DNA of 64,000 bases from JAXGPL01 sp040766985 (GCA_040766985.1 JAXGPL010000009.1:57238-121237); one strand, 5' to 3'. Positions 1 to 8,793 are shown, counted from the stretch's first letter. Numbers and translations are program-made. Notes: generated by a model from the sequence alone, not told the origin.

Positions 1-161
1 GCCTCGTCCAGAGGCGGCTCTGGGGAGAACTGCGGGCCTTCCTGGTTCTCGATGTCCTGGCGATGGTGCTCTCCATCCTCTATGCCCTCGACGTCCCCTT
101 GCCCAACATCATTAGGGGCATGCAGTATCTGATCGAGGACGTCCTACACCTCACCTACTAG
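1..161 (+). CDS. C-terminal end of a small membrane-type protein (5' end outside window)
   Basis: An open frame enters from the left edge (first full codon at 3) and stops with TAG at 159-161, giving 52 visible residues. It contains a hydrophobic stretch (FLVLDVLAMVLSILYAL) followed by a short amphipathic tail ending in HLTY. This suggests a membrane-anchored protein encoded just upstream of dnaE. In several Firmicutes a sporulation membrane protein (YtrH) lies upstream of dnaE, but no diagnostic YtrH motif is visible here, so the identity is open. Confidence 0.5.
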   Translation, partial: LVQRRLWGELRAFLVLDVLAMVLSILYALDVPLPNIIRGMQYLIEDVLHLTY

Positions 162-285
162 GTTCTTCGGGTTCCGGATCGCCTGTGAGCGGCTCCAGCA
201 TCCTGCCGCAATAGGGGCATTGCGAGGGGGCGCTGGATGCCGAGTACGACGGCAAACCGCACGCCGGGCAGGTGCATTTGATCAC
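151..285 (-). CDS. Tiny zinc-ribbon protein (44 aa)
   Basis: This is a GTG-started frame on the minus strand with a strong ribosome site (GGGGAGG, about 8 nt upstream of the start). It encodes a 44-residue protein with two CxxC-type knuckles, CTCPACG and CPYCG, separated by about 18 residues, followed by an acidic tail. This is a classic rubredoxin-like/zinc-ribbon arrangement expected to bind one zinc ion. Its last codons overlap the end of the convergent gene at 1-161 by 11 bases. The function is unknown. The good ribosome site and the paired CxxC motifs argue for a real gene. Confidence 0.6.
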   Translation of the reverse strand: MIKCTCPACGLPSYSASSAPSQCPYCGRMLEPLTGDPEPEEPSR

Positions 286-411
286 GTCCTATCGCCTCCC
301 CGGGGCCCCTGACGGGCCCGATGGCTCTGATACTCCCCGCACCGGGCTAGTGTATGCGAGGGCAGGCAGTGACAGGCGGGCCGGCGAAAAGGTCTCCCAC
401 GGAGGGTGATC

Positions 412-3400
412 ATGGGGCGACCGTTTGTTCATTTGCACGTTCATACCGAATACAGCCTGCTTGATGGCTATTGCCGCCTTGACCGGCTGGCCGAGGCAGC
501 CGCCGGCATGGGCATGCCGGCCGTGGCTATGACCGACCACGGGGCGATGTACGGGACGATCGACTTCTACAAAGCCTGCGAGGCTGCAGGCGTCAAGCCC
601 CTCGTCGGGTGCGAGCTCTACGTAGCTCAACGCACCCGGTTCGACCGGGTGGCGAAGCAGGATGACGACCCGTACCACCTGACAGTCATCGCCGAAAACC
701 AGCAGGGCTACAGCAACTTGCTCAAGCTGGTTTCGGCTGGTTTCACCGAAGGGCTCTACTACAAACCGCGCATCGACGAAGAACTGCTGGCACGGTACAA
801 CAGCGGCCTGATCGTTCTTTCGGGGTGTATCGCGGGGCAGATTCCGCGCCTGATTCTCGCCAACAACCTCGCCGAGGCCAGGTCGCTGGCTGCACACTAC
901 CGCGATTTATTCGGCAAGGGCAACTTCTTTCTTGAGCTGCAGGACCAGAGGATCGACGGACAGCGCCAGGTCAACCGGGCCTTGCTGGAGATGGCGAGGG
1001 GTCTTGACCTCGGAGTCGTCGCAACCAATGACGCGCACTACATCCGGCGCGAGGACGCCCGGGTCCACGATACCCTGCTTTGCATCCAGACCCTCAAGAC
1101 AGTGGACGATCCGGACCGGATGCGGTTTCCGAATGACGAGTTTTACCTCAAATCTGGCGACGAGATGGCCGGCCTGTGGTGGGATCACCCGGAGGCGATC
1201 GACAACACCCTGGCGATCGCCGAGCGCTGCAACGTGACATTCGATCTGGGCAAGGTCTTCCTTCCGCACTACGAGATCCCGCCTGGTCACGATGCGGATT
1301 CCTTCCTGCGCCACCTGTGCATGGAGCGGATCGCGAGTCGCTACCCGGACCCGCAGCCCCTGCACCTTGAGCGGCTGGAGTACGAGCTGGGACTGATCAA
1401 GCGTACCGGGTACGCGGGTTACTTCCTGATCGTCGCCGACTTCGTCGACTTCGCCCGCCGCAACGAGATCCCGGTCGGGCCGGGCAGGGGAAGCGGCGCG
1501 TCGAGCATTGTCGCCTACATCCTGGGCATCACCAACATCTGCCCGCTCACGTACAATCTTCAGTTCGACCGCTTCCTGAACCCCGAACGCGTGGACCCGC
1601 CGGACTTTGATATCGACTTCTGCTACGAACGTCGCGACGAGGTCATCAAGTACGTGTTCGAAAAATACGGGCGCGACAGCGTAGCCCAGATCATCACGTT
1701 CGGGACAATGGCCGCCAGGGCTGCGGTGCGGGACGTCGGGCGCGCGCTGAATATGACCTACGCCGAGGTCGATAGGATCGCCAAGCTGATACCATTCGGG
1801 GCGCCGACGGTCGAAAAGGCCCTGGAGATGTCGCCCGAGCTGGCCGACGCGTCCGCCAGCGACGCCGCCGTCAAGGATCTGCTGGACCTGGCGGCCAACG
1901 TCGAGGGGCTCCCGCGCCACGCCTCGGTCCACGCGGCGGGCGTTGTGATCTCGCCCGATGCGATCACCGAGCACGTGCCGCTGCACCGTACCGGCGACGG
2001 CGTGGTGATGACCCAGTTCGGCATGGACACCCTCAAGGAAATCGGTCTGCTCAAGATGGATTTCCTCGGGCTTCGGACCCTGACCGTGATCGACCATGCC
2101 GTCAAGCTGATCAGGCACTCCACGGGCCGCGACTTTGACATTGAAACCATCCCGCTCGACGACCCCGAGGTGTACGCAATGCTGCAGCACGGCGACACCC
2201 TCGGCGTGTTCCAGCTCGAGAGCAGTGGAATGCGCGACCTCGTCCGCGAGGTCAAGGCCAACTGCTTTGAGGACATCGTGGCCTGTGTCGCGCTGTATCG
2301 CCCCGGACCGATGCGCAATATCCCGGAGTACGTCAAGGCTAAGCACTCACAGGTGCGCCATTACCTTCACCCGTTGCTTGAACCGGTTCTCCGCGACACC
2401 TACGGGGTAATTATCTACCAGGAACAGGTCATGGCTATCGCCCACATCATGGCCGGATTTACGCTGGCCCAGGGTGACATGCTCAGGCGGGCCATGGGCA
2501 AGAAGAAGAAGGAGATCATGGACGAGTACCGGGCCAAGTTCGTTTCGGGATGCATCGCCAACGGGCACCCCGAGGAGTTGGCCGGCAAGCTCTATGACCT
2601 GATCGAGGAGTTCGCGGGTTATGGTTTCAACAAGGCTCACACCGCCCCGTACGGCCTGCTCGCTTACCAGACGGCGTACCTCAAGTGCCACTATCCCGTG
2701 CAGTTCATGGCGTCGTTCCTGTCGAGCATCATCGGCGATACCGACAAGATCGCCCGTTACGTCGAGGAGTGCCGGCGGCTCAACGTGGCCGTGCTGCCGC
2801 CCGACGTCAACCGGTCGGAGGCCAACTACACGGTTGAGGACGGCAAGGTTCGCGTGGGTATGGCGGCACATTAAGAACGTCGGCATCGGGGCGATCAACA
2901 ACCTCGTTGAAGAGCGTACGGCCAACGGCCCGTTCCGCGGCCTCGGCGACCTTTGCCGTCGCGCCGACACCCGGCAGCTCAACAAGCGAGCTCTGGAGAG
3001 CCTGATCAAGGCGGGGGCGATGGACTCGTTTGGGGCCACGCGAAGCCAATTGCTGGCCGTACTCGACCAGACCCTTGAGCGTTCGGCCGCGGCCCAGCGC
3101 CGGAGGATCAACGGGCAGGTATCGCTGTTTGACATTGCTCCGTCCGAAGCAGCCGCCGTCGTGGACGATGACGTGCCCCTGCCGGCCGATCAGGCCGAGT
3201 TTCCGACGAGCATGCTCTTGAACATGGAGAAGGAGTTGCTCGGCATCTATGTCAGCGGCCACCCTCTCGGCCAATACGAGAGGGCCATCCGCGAGCGGAC
3301 AACGGCGCAGGCGGCGGATCTGGCGGAGATGGCCGAGGGCGGCAGGGTGACCCTCGGCGGCTTGGCCGTCCAGATGCGGCGCATCACGACCAAGAACGGC

Positions 3401-3823
3401 GAGCCGATGGCCTTCCTCACCCTCGAGGACATGACGGGGCAGGTCGAAGTGGTGATTTTCCCCCGCGTCTACGCTCGCTCGGCGAAGGCCCTCGACGGGG
3501 ACTCGCCCGTCCTCCTGGTGACCGGCAAGCTCCAACTGCGCGACGACGAGCCGAAGATCCTCGCTGAAGAGCTCATTCCCATCACCACCGCGGGGCGTTC
3601 AAAGGTGTACCTGCGCGTTCCCAAGAACGACCAGCGCCTCCTGGAGCGGCTACGCGCCACGCTGCAGCTGTGTCACGGGGCTTCGCCGGTTTATCTGTGT
3701 TTTGTCCAGCCCAAAAAGACGCTTCTCACCCACGAGGAGTATTGGGTTGAGCCCGGTCAGGAAATGGTGGAGATGATAGAGGATGTGCTCGGCAGAGGGG
3801 CGGTGAGCATTGTTGGACCATGA
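412..3823 (+). pseudogene. dnaE: DNA polymerase III alpha subunit, interrupted by a +1 frameshift
   Basis: The gene encodes the replicative polymerase catalytic subunit. An N-terminal PHP domain opens with HLHVHTEYS near residue 7. The GPGRGSGASS loop lies near residue 357, and the palm catalytic motif PDFDIDF with its two aspartates lies near residue 400. An OB-fold is seen at about 3345-3480. The first frame stops at TAA 2872-2874, while the following frame continues the family sequence at once (IKNVGIGAINNL) to 3823. Removing one base near 2869 restores about 1137 residues, the normal DnaE length. The start at ATG 412 has GGAGG six bases upstream and fits better than GTG 406. Because the gene is normally essential and everything else is intact, sequencing error is at least as likely as true inactivation. 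Confidence 0.93.
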
Positions 3824-4067
3824 CCGGCAATGGGAGGTCGTATTCGACGCCCGCAACTACGCTCAGGCGGGAATGGTCAAGGGGCTCTTGGAGGCCGAGG
3901 GGCTTACCGTCACCATGCGTTCACTTCTGGGGGTCCCCCATCTGGGCTCCAGCGGGCAGGTAAGCGTGCTGGTACCTGACGGGCAGGCGGGCCGTGCCCG
4001 CGACCTGATCTCGGCCTACCTCCGCCATGCGCCCGGGGACCGGCAGGAAGGGTCCGATCCGCAGTGA
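3810..4067 (+). CDS. DUF2007-like small signal-transducing-type protein
   Basis: An 85-residue protein starts at TTG 3810, inside the end of dnaE (14-base overlap), with GAGGGG just upstream, so translation is probably coupled. The sequence WEVVFDARNYAQAGMVKGLL, followed by a loop and VSVLVPDGQAGRARDLI, matches the compact alpha/beta fold of DUF2007 (putative prokaryotic signal-transducing protein). The biochemical role of this family is not known. The next gene starts within its stop codon, so the three genes form one transcription unit. Confidence 0.65.
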   Translation: MLDHDRQWEVVFDARNYAQAGMVKGLLEAEGLTVTMRSLLGVPHLGSSGQVSVLVPDGQAGRARDLISAYLRHAPGDRQEGSDPQ

Positions 4068-4831
4068 GCCTGCGGCCCCGCGCGGGGCAGGGCGCCGGAC
4101 TCCTTGTGCGGTTTGGAGCAATTATCATCATGCTGGGCGTGGGATTTGCGGTACCGGCCTGCGGACCCAAACCGCAGGCCCTGCCGGTGGCGTCCATTCC
4201 GTGGTCCGACGGCGAAACCTCAACCTACATTTGGGTCGAAGGCGGCAACCAGATCGGCACGGGGGTTTTCAGCCAGAGCCTGTCCGAACGCGGCTGGCTG
4301 ATTCACAACACCGCCGTGATCGGGGAAATGCGGCATACCGGCGATGTCCTAGCCGACCAGCAGACGTGGGCCCCGGTCAGCTCGACGGTGGCCAACGAGG
4401 GATCGCTCCCCGAGTTCGCGATCGAAGCAACGTACGACGGGGCCGCCGGTCGGGTTCAACTCGTGGCCCATACCCTCCAGGGCGATCACGAGTTGGCGGT
4501 CAGGCTTCCTGCGGGGCACTACATCGATAACGAGCAACTCCTGACGACGATCCGCGCGTTTCCCCTTCGCGAGGGCTATAGGTTCACCGTCAACCTGATC
4601 AACACCGCCGGAGGGCAAAAGGTCACCGTGCCCCTTGAGGTCAAGGGTGTCGAAACCGTCGCCCTCGCGGTCGAGGGTTTGCCCGGCGAAGAGCACCAGG
4701 CGTACCGCGTGTCTTTGCTCGGCGGCGTGCAGACAGCGTGGTACACGGTTGACCCGGCCCATCTCCTGCTGAAGTACGACAACGGTCAGCGGCAGACGTT
4801 ACTGACCGGGTATATTCCGGGCTTGCGCTAA
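4064..4831 (+). CDS. Lipoprotein of DUF3108-like type
   Basis: A 255-residue protein starts at GTG 4064, overlapping the preceding stop (GTGA). A hydrophobic signal segment ends in a lipobox (VPAC) at about residues 29-32, so it should be a lipoprotein anchored outside the cytoplasmic membrane. The mature part is beta-rich. It ends with an AWYTVDPAHLLLKYDNGQ segment that resembles the conserved C-terminal strand of DUF3108 proteins. The ligand or role is unknown. The match to DUF3108 is by pattern only. Confidence 0.6.
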   Translation: MSLRPRAGQGAGLLVRFGAIIIMLGVGFAVPACGPKPQALPVASIPWSDGETSTYIWVEGGNQIGTGVFSQSLSERGWLIHNTAVIGEMRHTGDVLADQQTWAPVSSTVANEGSLPEFAIEATYDGAAGRVQLVAHTLQGDHELAVRLPAGHYIDNEQLLTTIRAFPLREGYRFTVNLINTAGGQKVTVPLEVKGVETVALAVEGLPGEEHQAYRVSLLGGVQTAWYTVDPAHLLLKYDNGQRQTLLTGYIPGLR

Positions 4832-4899
4832 GCTCAGCTCCGGGCTGGAGTGGGTAAGTCCGGCAACTCCGAGGCCTGTCCTCGGGGCACGCTAAGGAC

Positions 4900-5313
4900 A
4901 TGGAGGTTCCGGGTCGCATGGGTCCCGACGGTCTTCGTTTGTGGCCGGCCGCCGAATGGCTCCGCCCGCTCCTGATTGTCGCGGGAGCGCTCGAGGTCGG
5001 CCTGTTCGGTCTGCCCCTGATGTTCTTCGGCCAGTACATCCAGCCGTTTGTTAGGCACTGGGACCCCCACATTTACAAGGAGTACGGCGTCGCCAGGATC
5101 GTGTTCGGCATTGCGTTCCTGCTGGCAGCGCGCCGCGATGCGGGGGCGCGCCGGTTTGGCGGGATTGTGGCGCTGCTGTTCTATGGCCTCAACATCGCAG
5201 TCTCGCTCTTTGACCTCGCCACCGGCAACGTCGCGCGGATTGAGTGGGCGGTCGTGCTGTATAGCCTCGTCTTGGCCACGGGCTTTGCGGCGGCGACTGC
5301 CCGCGGCCGCTGA
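4900..5313 (+). CDS. Small four-helix membrane protein, unknown
   Basis: A 137-residue protein has four predicted membrane segments: WLRPLLIVAGALEVGLFGL, IVFGIAFLLAA, GIVALLFYGLNIAVSLF and VVLYSLVLATGFAAAT. The length and layout recall small DoxX-like or DUF-type membrane proteins, but no diagnostic motif was recognised. It starts at ATG 4900. No strong ribosome site is visible directly upstream (only weak AAGGAC), so the start could be the ATG at 4918. It lies about 70 bases after the lipoprotein gene in the same direction. Confidence 0.5.
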   Translation: MEVPGRMGPDGLRLWPAAEWLRPLLIVAGALEVGLFGLPLMFFGQYIQPFVRHWDPHIYKEYGVARIVFGIAFLLAARRDAGARRFGGIVALLFYGLNIAVSLFDLATGNVARIEWAVVLYSLVLATGFAAATARGR

Positions 5314-5436
5314 CCAGGGGTGGACCAGGCCGGGGGGAGCCGGCCGTGGGGAGCCAGGCTAGCGGGCCATGGTGGTTTTCGTCCATAGTGTACAGGTCAT
5401 TGTCGTGAGCACCTCGCTGAAAAGGGGTATGTGGAC

Positions 5437-6057
5437 ATGGAAGTGCAAGAGGCCATCCGCCGCCGGCGGTCGATCCGTAGGTTCGTAAGCACTCCGGTGC
5501 CCGAGGAGGCGATCGAGGCCATGCTTGAGGCCGCCCGACTGGCGCCATCGGGCGGCAACGGGCAGGGTTGGGCCTTTGGTGTCGTGACCGACAGGGGACA
5601 GATCGAGCGCCTTGCGCGGGCGGCCGGCAACCAATCCTGGATCGCCTCGGCGCCCCTGGTTTTCGCACTCTGTGGCAGGATCGACTTCGTCCTCGCCGAC
5701 CTCCCGGAAGACGACTATGCTCTCGAGGTCAACCGGGACCGCTTCGGAAGAGATTTCATCGACTACCTTCGGGCGTTCCCGGGTCAAAGGCAGGTTTCCA
5801 TGCTCTTCAACAACGCGGCCCCGGTGATCCCGGGCGAGCATATCGCACTCACGGCCGCATCGCTTGGCCTCGGCAGTTGCTGGATCGGGCACCTCAATGT
5901 GCGTGAGGCATCTGCAGTGCTCGGGCTCCCACCTGAAATCGCCTGCCTGTTCCTGTTGCCGGTCGGCTACCCCGACGCGCCTCCGCGACCGCTAACGCGC
6001 AAGCCGCTTGCGGAAATCACCTTTAGGGACCGGTGGCCAGGGCCTGCCGCCGGTTGA
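5437..6057 (+). CDS. Nitroreductase-family FMN flavoprotein
   Basis: About 206 residues. The N-terminal RRRRSIRRF and the following APSGGNGQGWAFGVV block are the FMN-binding signature of the nitroreductase family, which reduces nitro compounds, quinones or enones with NAD(P)H in the cytoplasm. The C-terminal half has the expected AASLGLGSCWIGHL helix and PVGYPD ending. ATG 5437 is preferred over GTG 5431 because AAAGGGG lies about nine bases upstream. The true substrate cannot be told from sequence. The gene stands alone, followed by an AT-richer intergenic region. Confidence 0.85.
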   Translation: MEVQEAIRRRRSIRRFVSTPVPEEAIEAMLEAARLAPSGGNGQGWAFGVVTDRGQIERLARAAGNQSWIASAPLVFALCGRIDFVLADLPEDDYALEVNRDRFGRDFIDYLRAFPGQRQVSMLFNNAAPVIPGEHIALTAASLGLGSCWIGHLNVREASAVLGLPPEIACLFLLPVGYPDAPPRPLTRKPLAEITFRDRWPGPAAG

Positions 6058-6253
6058 CGTAACACGTCGGCGACCGGCCCCATTGCCCAGATATATCAGA
6101 CAATTACGATTTGTCCTCTCACCTTTGAGTCAGTACCGCAAGTAATTGAAAAACATGGCGGAATTGCCCCTTAGAAAATGAAACCCCTTCCCGCACGACT
6201 CGTATCACTTCAGGTTTTCACACACACCGGACGCGAAGAAGAGGTTGGACATG

Positions 6254-6469
6254 ATGCTCACACCCACCGAAGTCGTCCACGAAGGCACGATCGCCCCCGA
6301 GGTCGTCACCGGGCTGGTTAGAGACCTCGGATCCCTAGGATACGAAGCACGGCCCGTACTCGTCCAACCCGGTGTCGCGGCCCGCGGCCCGAGGTGTGGC
6401 AGGGGATCCCGGTTCGGGCATGGCGACCAGTGGCAAGTGGCGAGTTTCGGGACGCACAGCAACCTGTAG
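6254..6469 (+). CDS. 71-residue protein of small-protein cassette A
   Basis: Starting at the second ATG (6254), with AAGAAGAGG upstream, this frame encodes exactly 71 residues. It aligns without a gap to the 71-residue product at 20033-20248. Shared features are the E-V-[VI] start, [ED]-G-[ST]-I-x-P, the V-R-D-x-G-x-L core, a conserved RC pair followed by 23 residues in both, and a terminal leucine. Base differences fall mostly at third codon positions in the conserved core, which supports coding. No known family was recognised. It is followed after 60 bases by the 43-residue peptide gene, as in copy B. Confidence 0.55.
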   Translation: MLTPTEVVHEGTIAPEVVTGLVRDLGSLGYEARPVLVQPGVAARGPRCGRGSRFGHGDQWQVASFGTHSNL

Positions 6470-6529
6470 CAGCCGATACTACACAGTCGACACAATCCTC
6501 AGCACGTATAGCAGAAGGGAAGGAAGAAC

Positions 6530-6661
6530 ATGGACATCCAGGCGATCATCTCGAAGAAGCTCAACTCGTTCTACATTCCGAGCCTCAACACGACGATCAC
6601 CACCGGCGATGATCCGACCGCCCAGGCCAATTGGCTTGACGGGACCCGGCTTTCCCGGTAA
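6530..6661 (+). CDS. 43-residue peptide of small-protein cassette A
   Basis: The start is ATG 6530 with an AAGGGAAGGAAG ribosome site just upstream. The product opens with MDIQAI, continues with a KKL motif and ends with a DDP-x5-WLD-x-T-x3-R pattern. The same opening and ending occur in the 45-residue product at 20298-20435, and the two differ by a three-residue indel in the middle. The peptide is hydrophilic, with no signal sequence or cysteines. It could be a small regulatory protein, a signalling peptide or a modified-peptide precursor. No modifying enzyme lies beside it, so no function is assigned. Confidence 0.6.
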   Translation: MDIQAIISKKLNSFYIPSLNTTITTGDDPTAQANWLDGTRLSR

Positions 6662-6688
6662 GACACTGAAGGGAAGAACGACGCGGCA

Positions 6689-6721
6689 CAGAACAGGAGA
6701 GCCCAAGGCTTTCCTGTTCTG
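6689..6721 (+). terminator. Strong 15-bp hairpin after cassette A
   Basis: CAGAACAGGAGAGCC pairs with GGCTTTCCTGTTCTG around a CAA loop (15 pairs, one G-U). It begins 27 bases after the peptide stop and ends about 15 bases before the ribosome site of the DUF4332-like gene. There is no T-run, so it may act as an attenuator, an RNA-stability element or a processing site rather than a complete terminator. Copy B has a true terminator at the equivalent place. Confidence 0.6.
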
Positions 6722-6748
6722 CATCTTGGCCCGACGGAGGTGCAAGTG

Positions 6749-7462
6749 GTGACCGGCCTTGATGGCTTTCGCAAAGCGCTCAAAGCTAAGGGCAAGAAAG
6801 AGCACGTCATCGACGACCTCTGCGCCCGGGTCCAGGCATTTGAGTCAGCATTGGCAGTGGCGCGGATCCCGCTCAGCGAGGCCGGATTGGAGGACGTCCG
6901 GGCTTGGGGATCATCCACAGCGGGGCCCGGCGCAGCCGGCCCCTCCAAGAACGACCTGCGCGCGCTGGCTCTCTACTACAGCTGGGCGGGCCGTACCGAG
7001 TTCGCCAAGGAGCTCTCGCAGTTGCGCGAGGCGGCCATCGCCAAGACGCGCAAGACCTTTGCGATGCGCGCTTTCCGTGGGGTTGACCAGGACCATATGG
7101 ACCGCCTCGAACGCGAGGGTATTGTGGACGTAAGGCAGATGATCGCTGCGGGCGCGACGCCGGCCTTGCGCCGCGCGCTGGCCGACCGCACGGGGATACC
7201 TCCGGCTGCCATCGAGGAGTACGTCAAGCTGGCCGACATCAGCCGCATCGGTGCGGTCAGGGAAGTTCGCGCGCGGTTGTACGTGGATGCGGGCCTGGAT
7301 ACCGTCGACAAGGTCGCCGCTCTTGACGCCGAGGAGTTCCGGCGGATTGTCCTCGACCATGTCGAGCGTACGGGCTTTGACGGCGTCGCAACGCTGCCCA
7401 AGGAGGCGGCCAACGCAGTGGTGACGGCCAGGGCGATTCCGCGGCTGGTAAAGTGGGAGTAG
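6749..7462 (+). CDS. DUF4332-like helix-hairpin-helix protein
   Basis: About 237 residues. GTG 6749 is chosen because CGGAGG lies eight bases upstream; GTG codons at 6740 and 6746 are too close. The C-terminal half has repeated short helix-hairpin patterns (LEREGIVDVRQMI..., ISRIGAVREVRARLYVDAGLDTVDKVAAL) that resemble DUF4332 proteins. These are thought to bind nucleic acid or act as scaffolds through HhH-like units. The N-terminal part is helical and lysine-rich. It follows cassette A after a strong hairpin, so it may be read through from the same promoter at reduced level. Confidence 0.6.
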   Translation: MTGLDGFRKALKAKGKKEHVIDDLCARVQAFESALAVARIPLSEAGLEDVRAWGSSTAGPGAAGPSKNDLRALALYYSWAGRTEFAKELSQLREAAIAKTRKTFAMRAFRGVDQDHMDRLEREGIVDVRQMIAAGATPALRRALADRTGIPPAAIEEYVKLADISRIGAVREVRARLYVDAGLDTVDKVAALDAEEFRRIVLDHVERTGFDGVATLPKEAANAVVTARAIPRLVKWE

Positions 7463-7854
7463 GGACCGGCCCTCACTCACGCCTCCCCGCCCGCCGGCCT
7501 CAGCCAAAACCTGTTCGTCGTACGACAGACGGCCCTCCGGTCCATCGCCGCGTCCGGACTGCTCCAGCGCAGCGGCTGGCACGTCCGCTCTCTGCGGGTC
7601 ATAGGCTCGCGATGCTCGCAGCAGTCCCTTTCCGCTCCCCGACCATTGGCAGTTCGTGGCGAGGAGAATGGTGGACCAGGTCCGACCCTTCCCCTCTTGT
7701 GGTGGGCTGACGAAGACATTCCCCTCGCCGGCGTGGCGGGGACTTCCCACCGCCTCTCTTGCGGCCCTGCCTGTCCGGACAACTTACGTGCGGCGGCAGG
7801 GCATATACTTGCCTCACGGCTGGGTTACGCTCTGATTGAAGGGAGCCTATCGAC
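7463..7854. other. Intergenic stretch without a recognisable gene
   Basis: About 390 bases lie between the DUF4332-like gene and the cation exchanger. Frames on both strands give low-complexity Arg/Pro/Ser-rich translations typical of GC-rich non-coding DNA. No RNA motif was recognised. The exchanger promoter probably lies in the AT-richer part near 7800-7830. Confidence 0.4.
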
Positions 7855-8793
7855 CTGCTGTCACTGATTCTCGGTATTCTGGTATCGGCTGCCATCGTCG
7901 TCAAAGGGGCGGATTGGTTCGTCGAGGGTGCGGTGTGGCTCGCGCAGCGGATTGGGATCTCCGAGTTGGCCTGCGGCGCGACGATCGTTTCCTTCGGGAC
8001 CACGCTCCCTGAAGCCGCCGTATCCACATATGCTTCGTGGTCCGGCCATCCTGAACTGGCTTTGGGCAACGCACTGGGTTCCTGCATGGCCAACGGGGCG
8101 CTGATTCTCGGCGTCTCGGTGGTTCTCGCAGGTTTCACCCGAGCCGGCCCCGATTTCCGGCGGCGCTGCCTTCAATTGCTGCTGGTGAGCGCCGGCATCT
8201 TCGTGGTTTCCAGGCACGGAGCGTTGGGGCGCCTCGCGTCGCTGGTGCTTCTTCTGGTCATGATCTGGTCCACGGCCAGCGCCTTGCGGAGTACAAATGA
8301 TGGGAGGGTGGCCTCACGGCCGGCCGAATCCCCGCCAGGCGAGGAGCATGAAAAGGGCGGTCAAGTGCTCCGGCTCCTGGCCGGCTCTCTCATGATCGCC
8401 CTGGGCAGTCGCCTGTTGGTCGGTGCTGCGACGCAACTGGCGGCGGGGCTCGGCGTAAGCGAGTCGGTCATCGGCCTCTCCCTCGTCGCCGTCGGGACGT
8501 CACTCCCGGAACTCGCAACCGCCGTAACCGCGGGCGCAAGGGCACACGGACAACTGGCGCTGGGCAACGTGCTCGGCGCGAATTTCCTCAACCTGACGCT
8601 TGTGCTCGGGCTCGCCGGAGTGATCCGGCCCGTGCCGGTGGACCAGATCGCAAGAACCTCTTACCTGCCGATTTTTGCGCTGCTTACCTTGGCCCTGTGG
8701 GCGATGGCGAAATGGCGGCGCGGCTTCGGCAGGTTCCACGGAGCTATACTCCTGGGGGCCTATGCGCTCTACATCATGTCGTTGTGGAGGTGA
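7855..8793 (+). CDS. CaCA-family Na+/Ca2+ (cation) exchanger
   Basis: A membrane antiporter exchanges calcium or a similar cation for sodium or protons. Two alpha-repeats are clear. The first has ATIVSFGTTLPEAAVS then LGNALGSCMANGALILG. The second has LSLVAVGTSLPELATAV then LGNVLGANFLNLTLVLG. The family's first helix (LLSLILGILVSAAIVVKGADWFVEGA) lies upstream of the first standard start codon (GTG 7933), yet the frame is closed by TGA at 7837. Only ATC 7849 or CTG 7855 can start a complete protein, and AAGGGAG at 7839-7845 fits CTG 7855. Either a non-standard start is used or the start codon has been lost. The product is about 312 residues. Confidence 0.85.
   Translation: MLSLILGILVSAAIVVKGADWFVEGAVWLAQRIGISELACGATIVSFGTTLPEAAVSTYASWSGHPELALGNALGSCMANGALILGVSVVLAGFTRAGPDFRRRCLQLLLVSAGIFVVSRHGALGRLASLVLLLVMIWSTASALRSTNDGRVASRPAESPPGEEHEKGGQVLRLLAGSLMIALGSRLLVGAATQLAAGLGVSESVIGLSLVAVGTSLPELATAVTAGARAHGQLALGNVLGANFLNLTLVLGLAGVIRPVPVDQIARTSYLPIFALLTLALWAMAKWRRGFGRFHGAILLGAYALYIMSLWR

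Noticed and set aside
907..2346. 479-codon open frame on the minus strand inside dnaE
   Set aside because: It is a mirror of dnaE codon bias in GC-rich DNA. The translation is Asp/Val/Arg/His-rich without any motif, and dnaE homology covers the region on the plus strand.
2860..2880. Programmed ribosomal frameshift or split intein in dnaE
   Set aside because: There is no slippery heptamer, no stimulatory hairpin, and no intein motif (no Cys start, no HN end). A single extra base explains the break.
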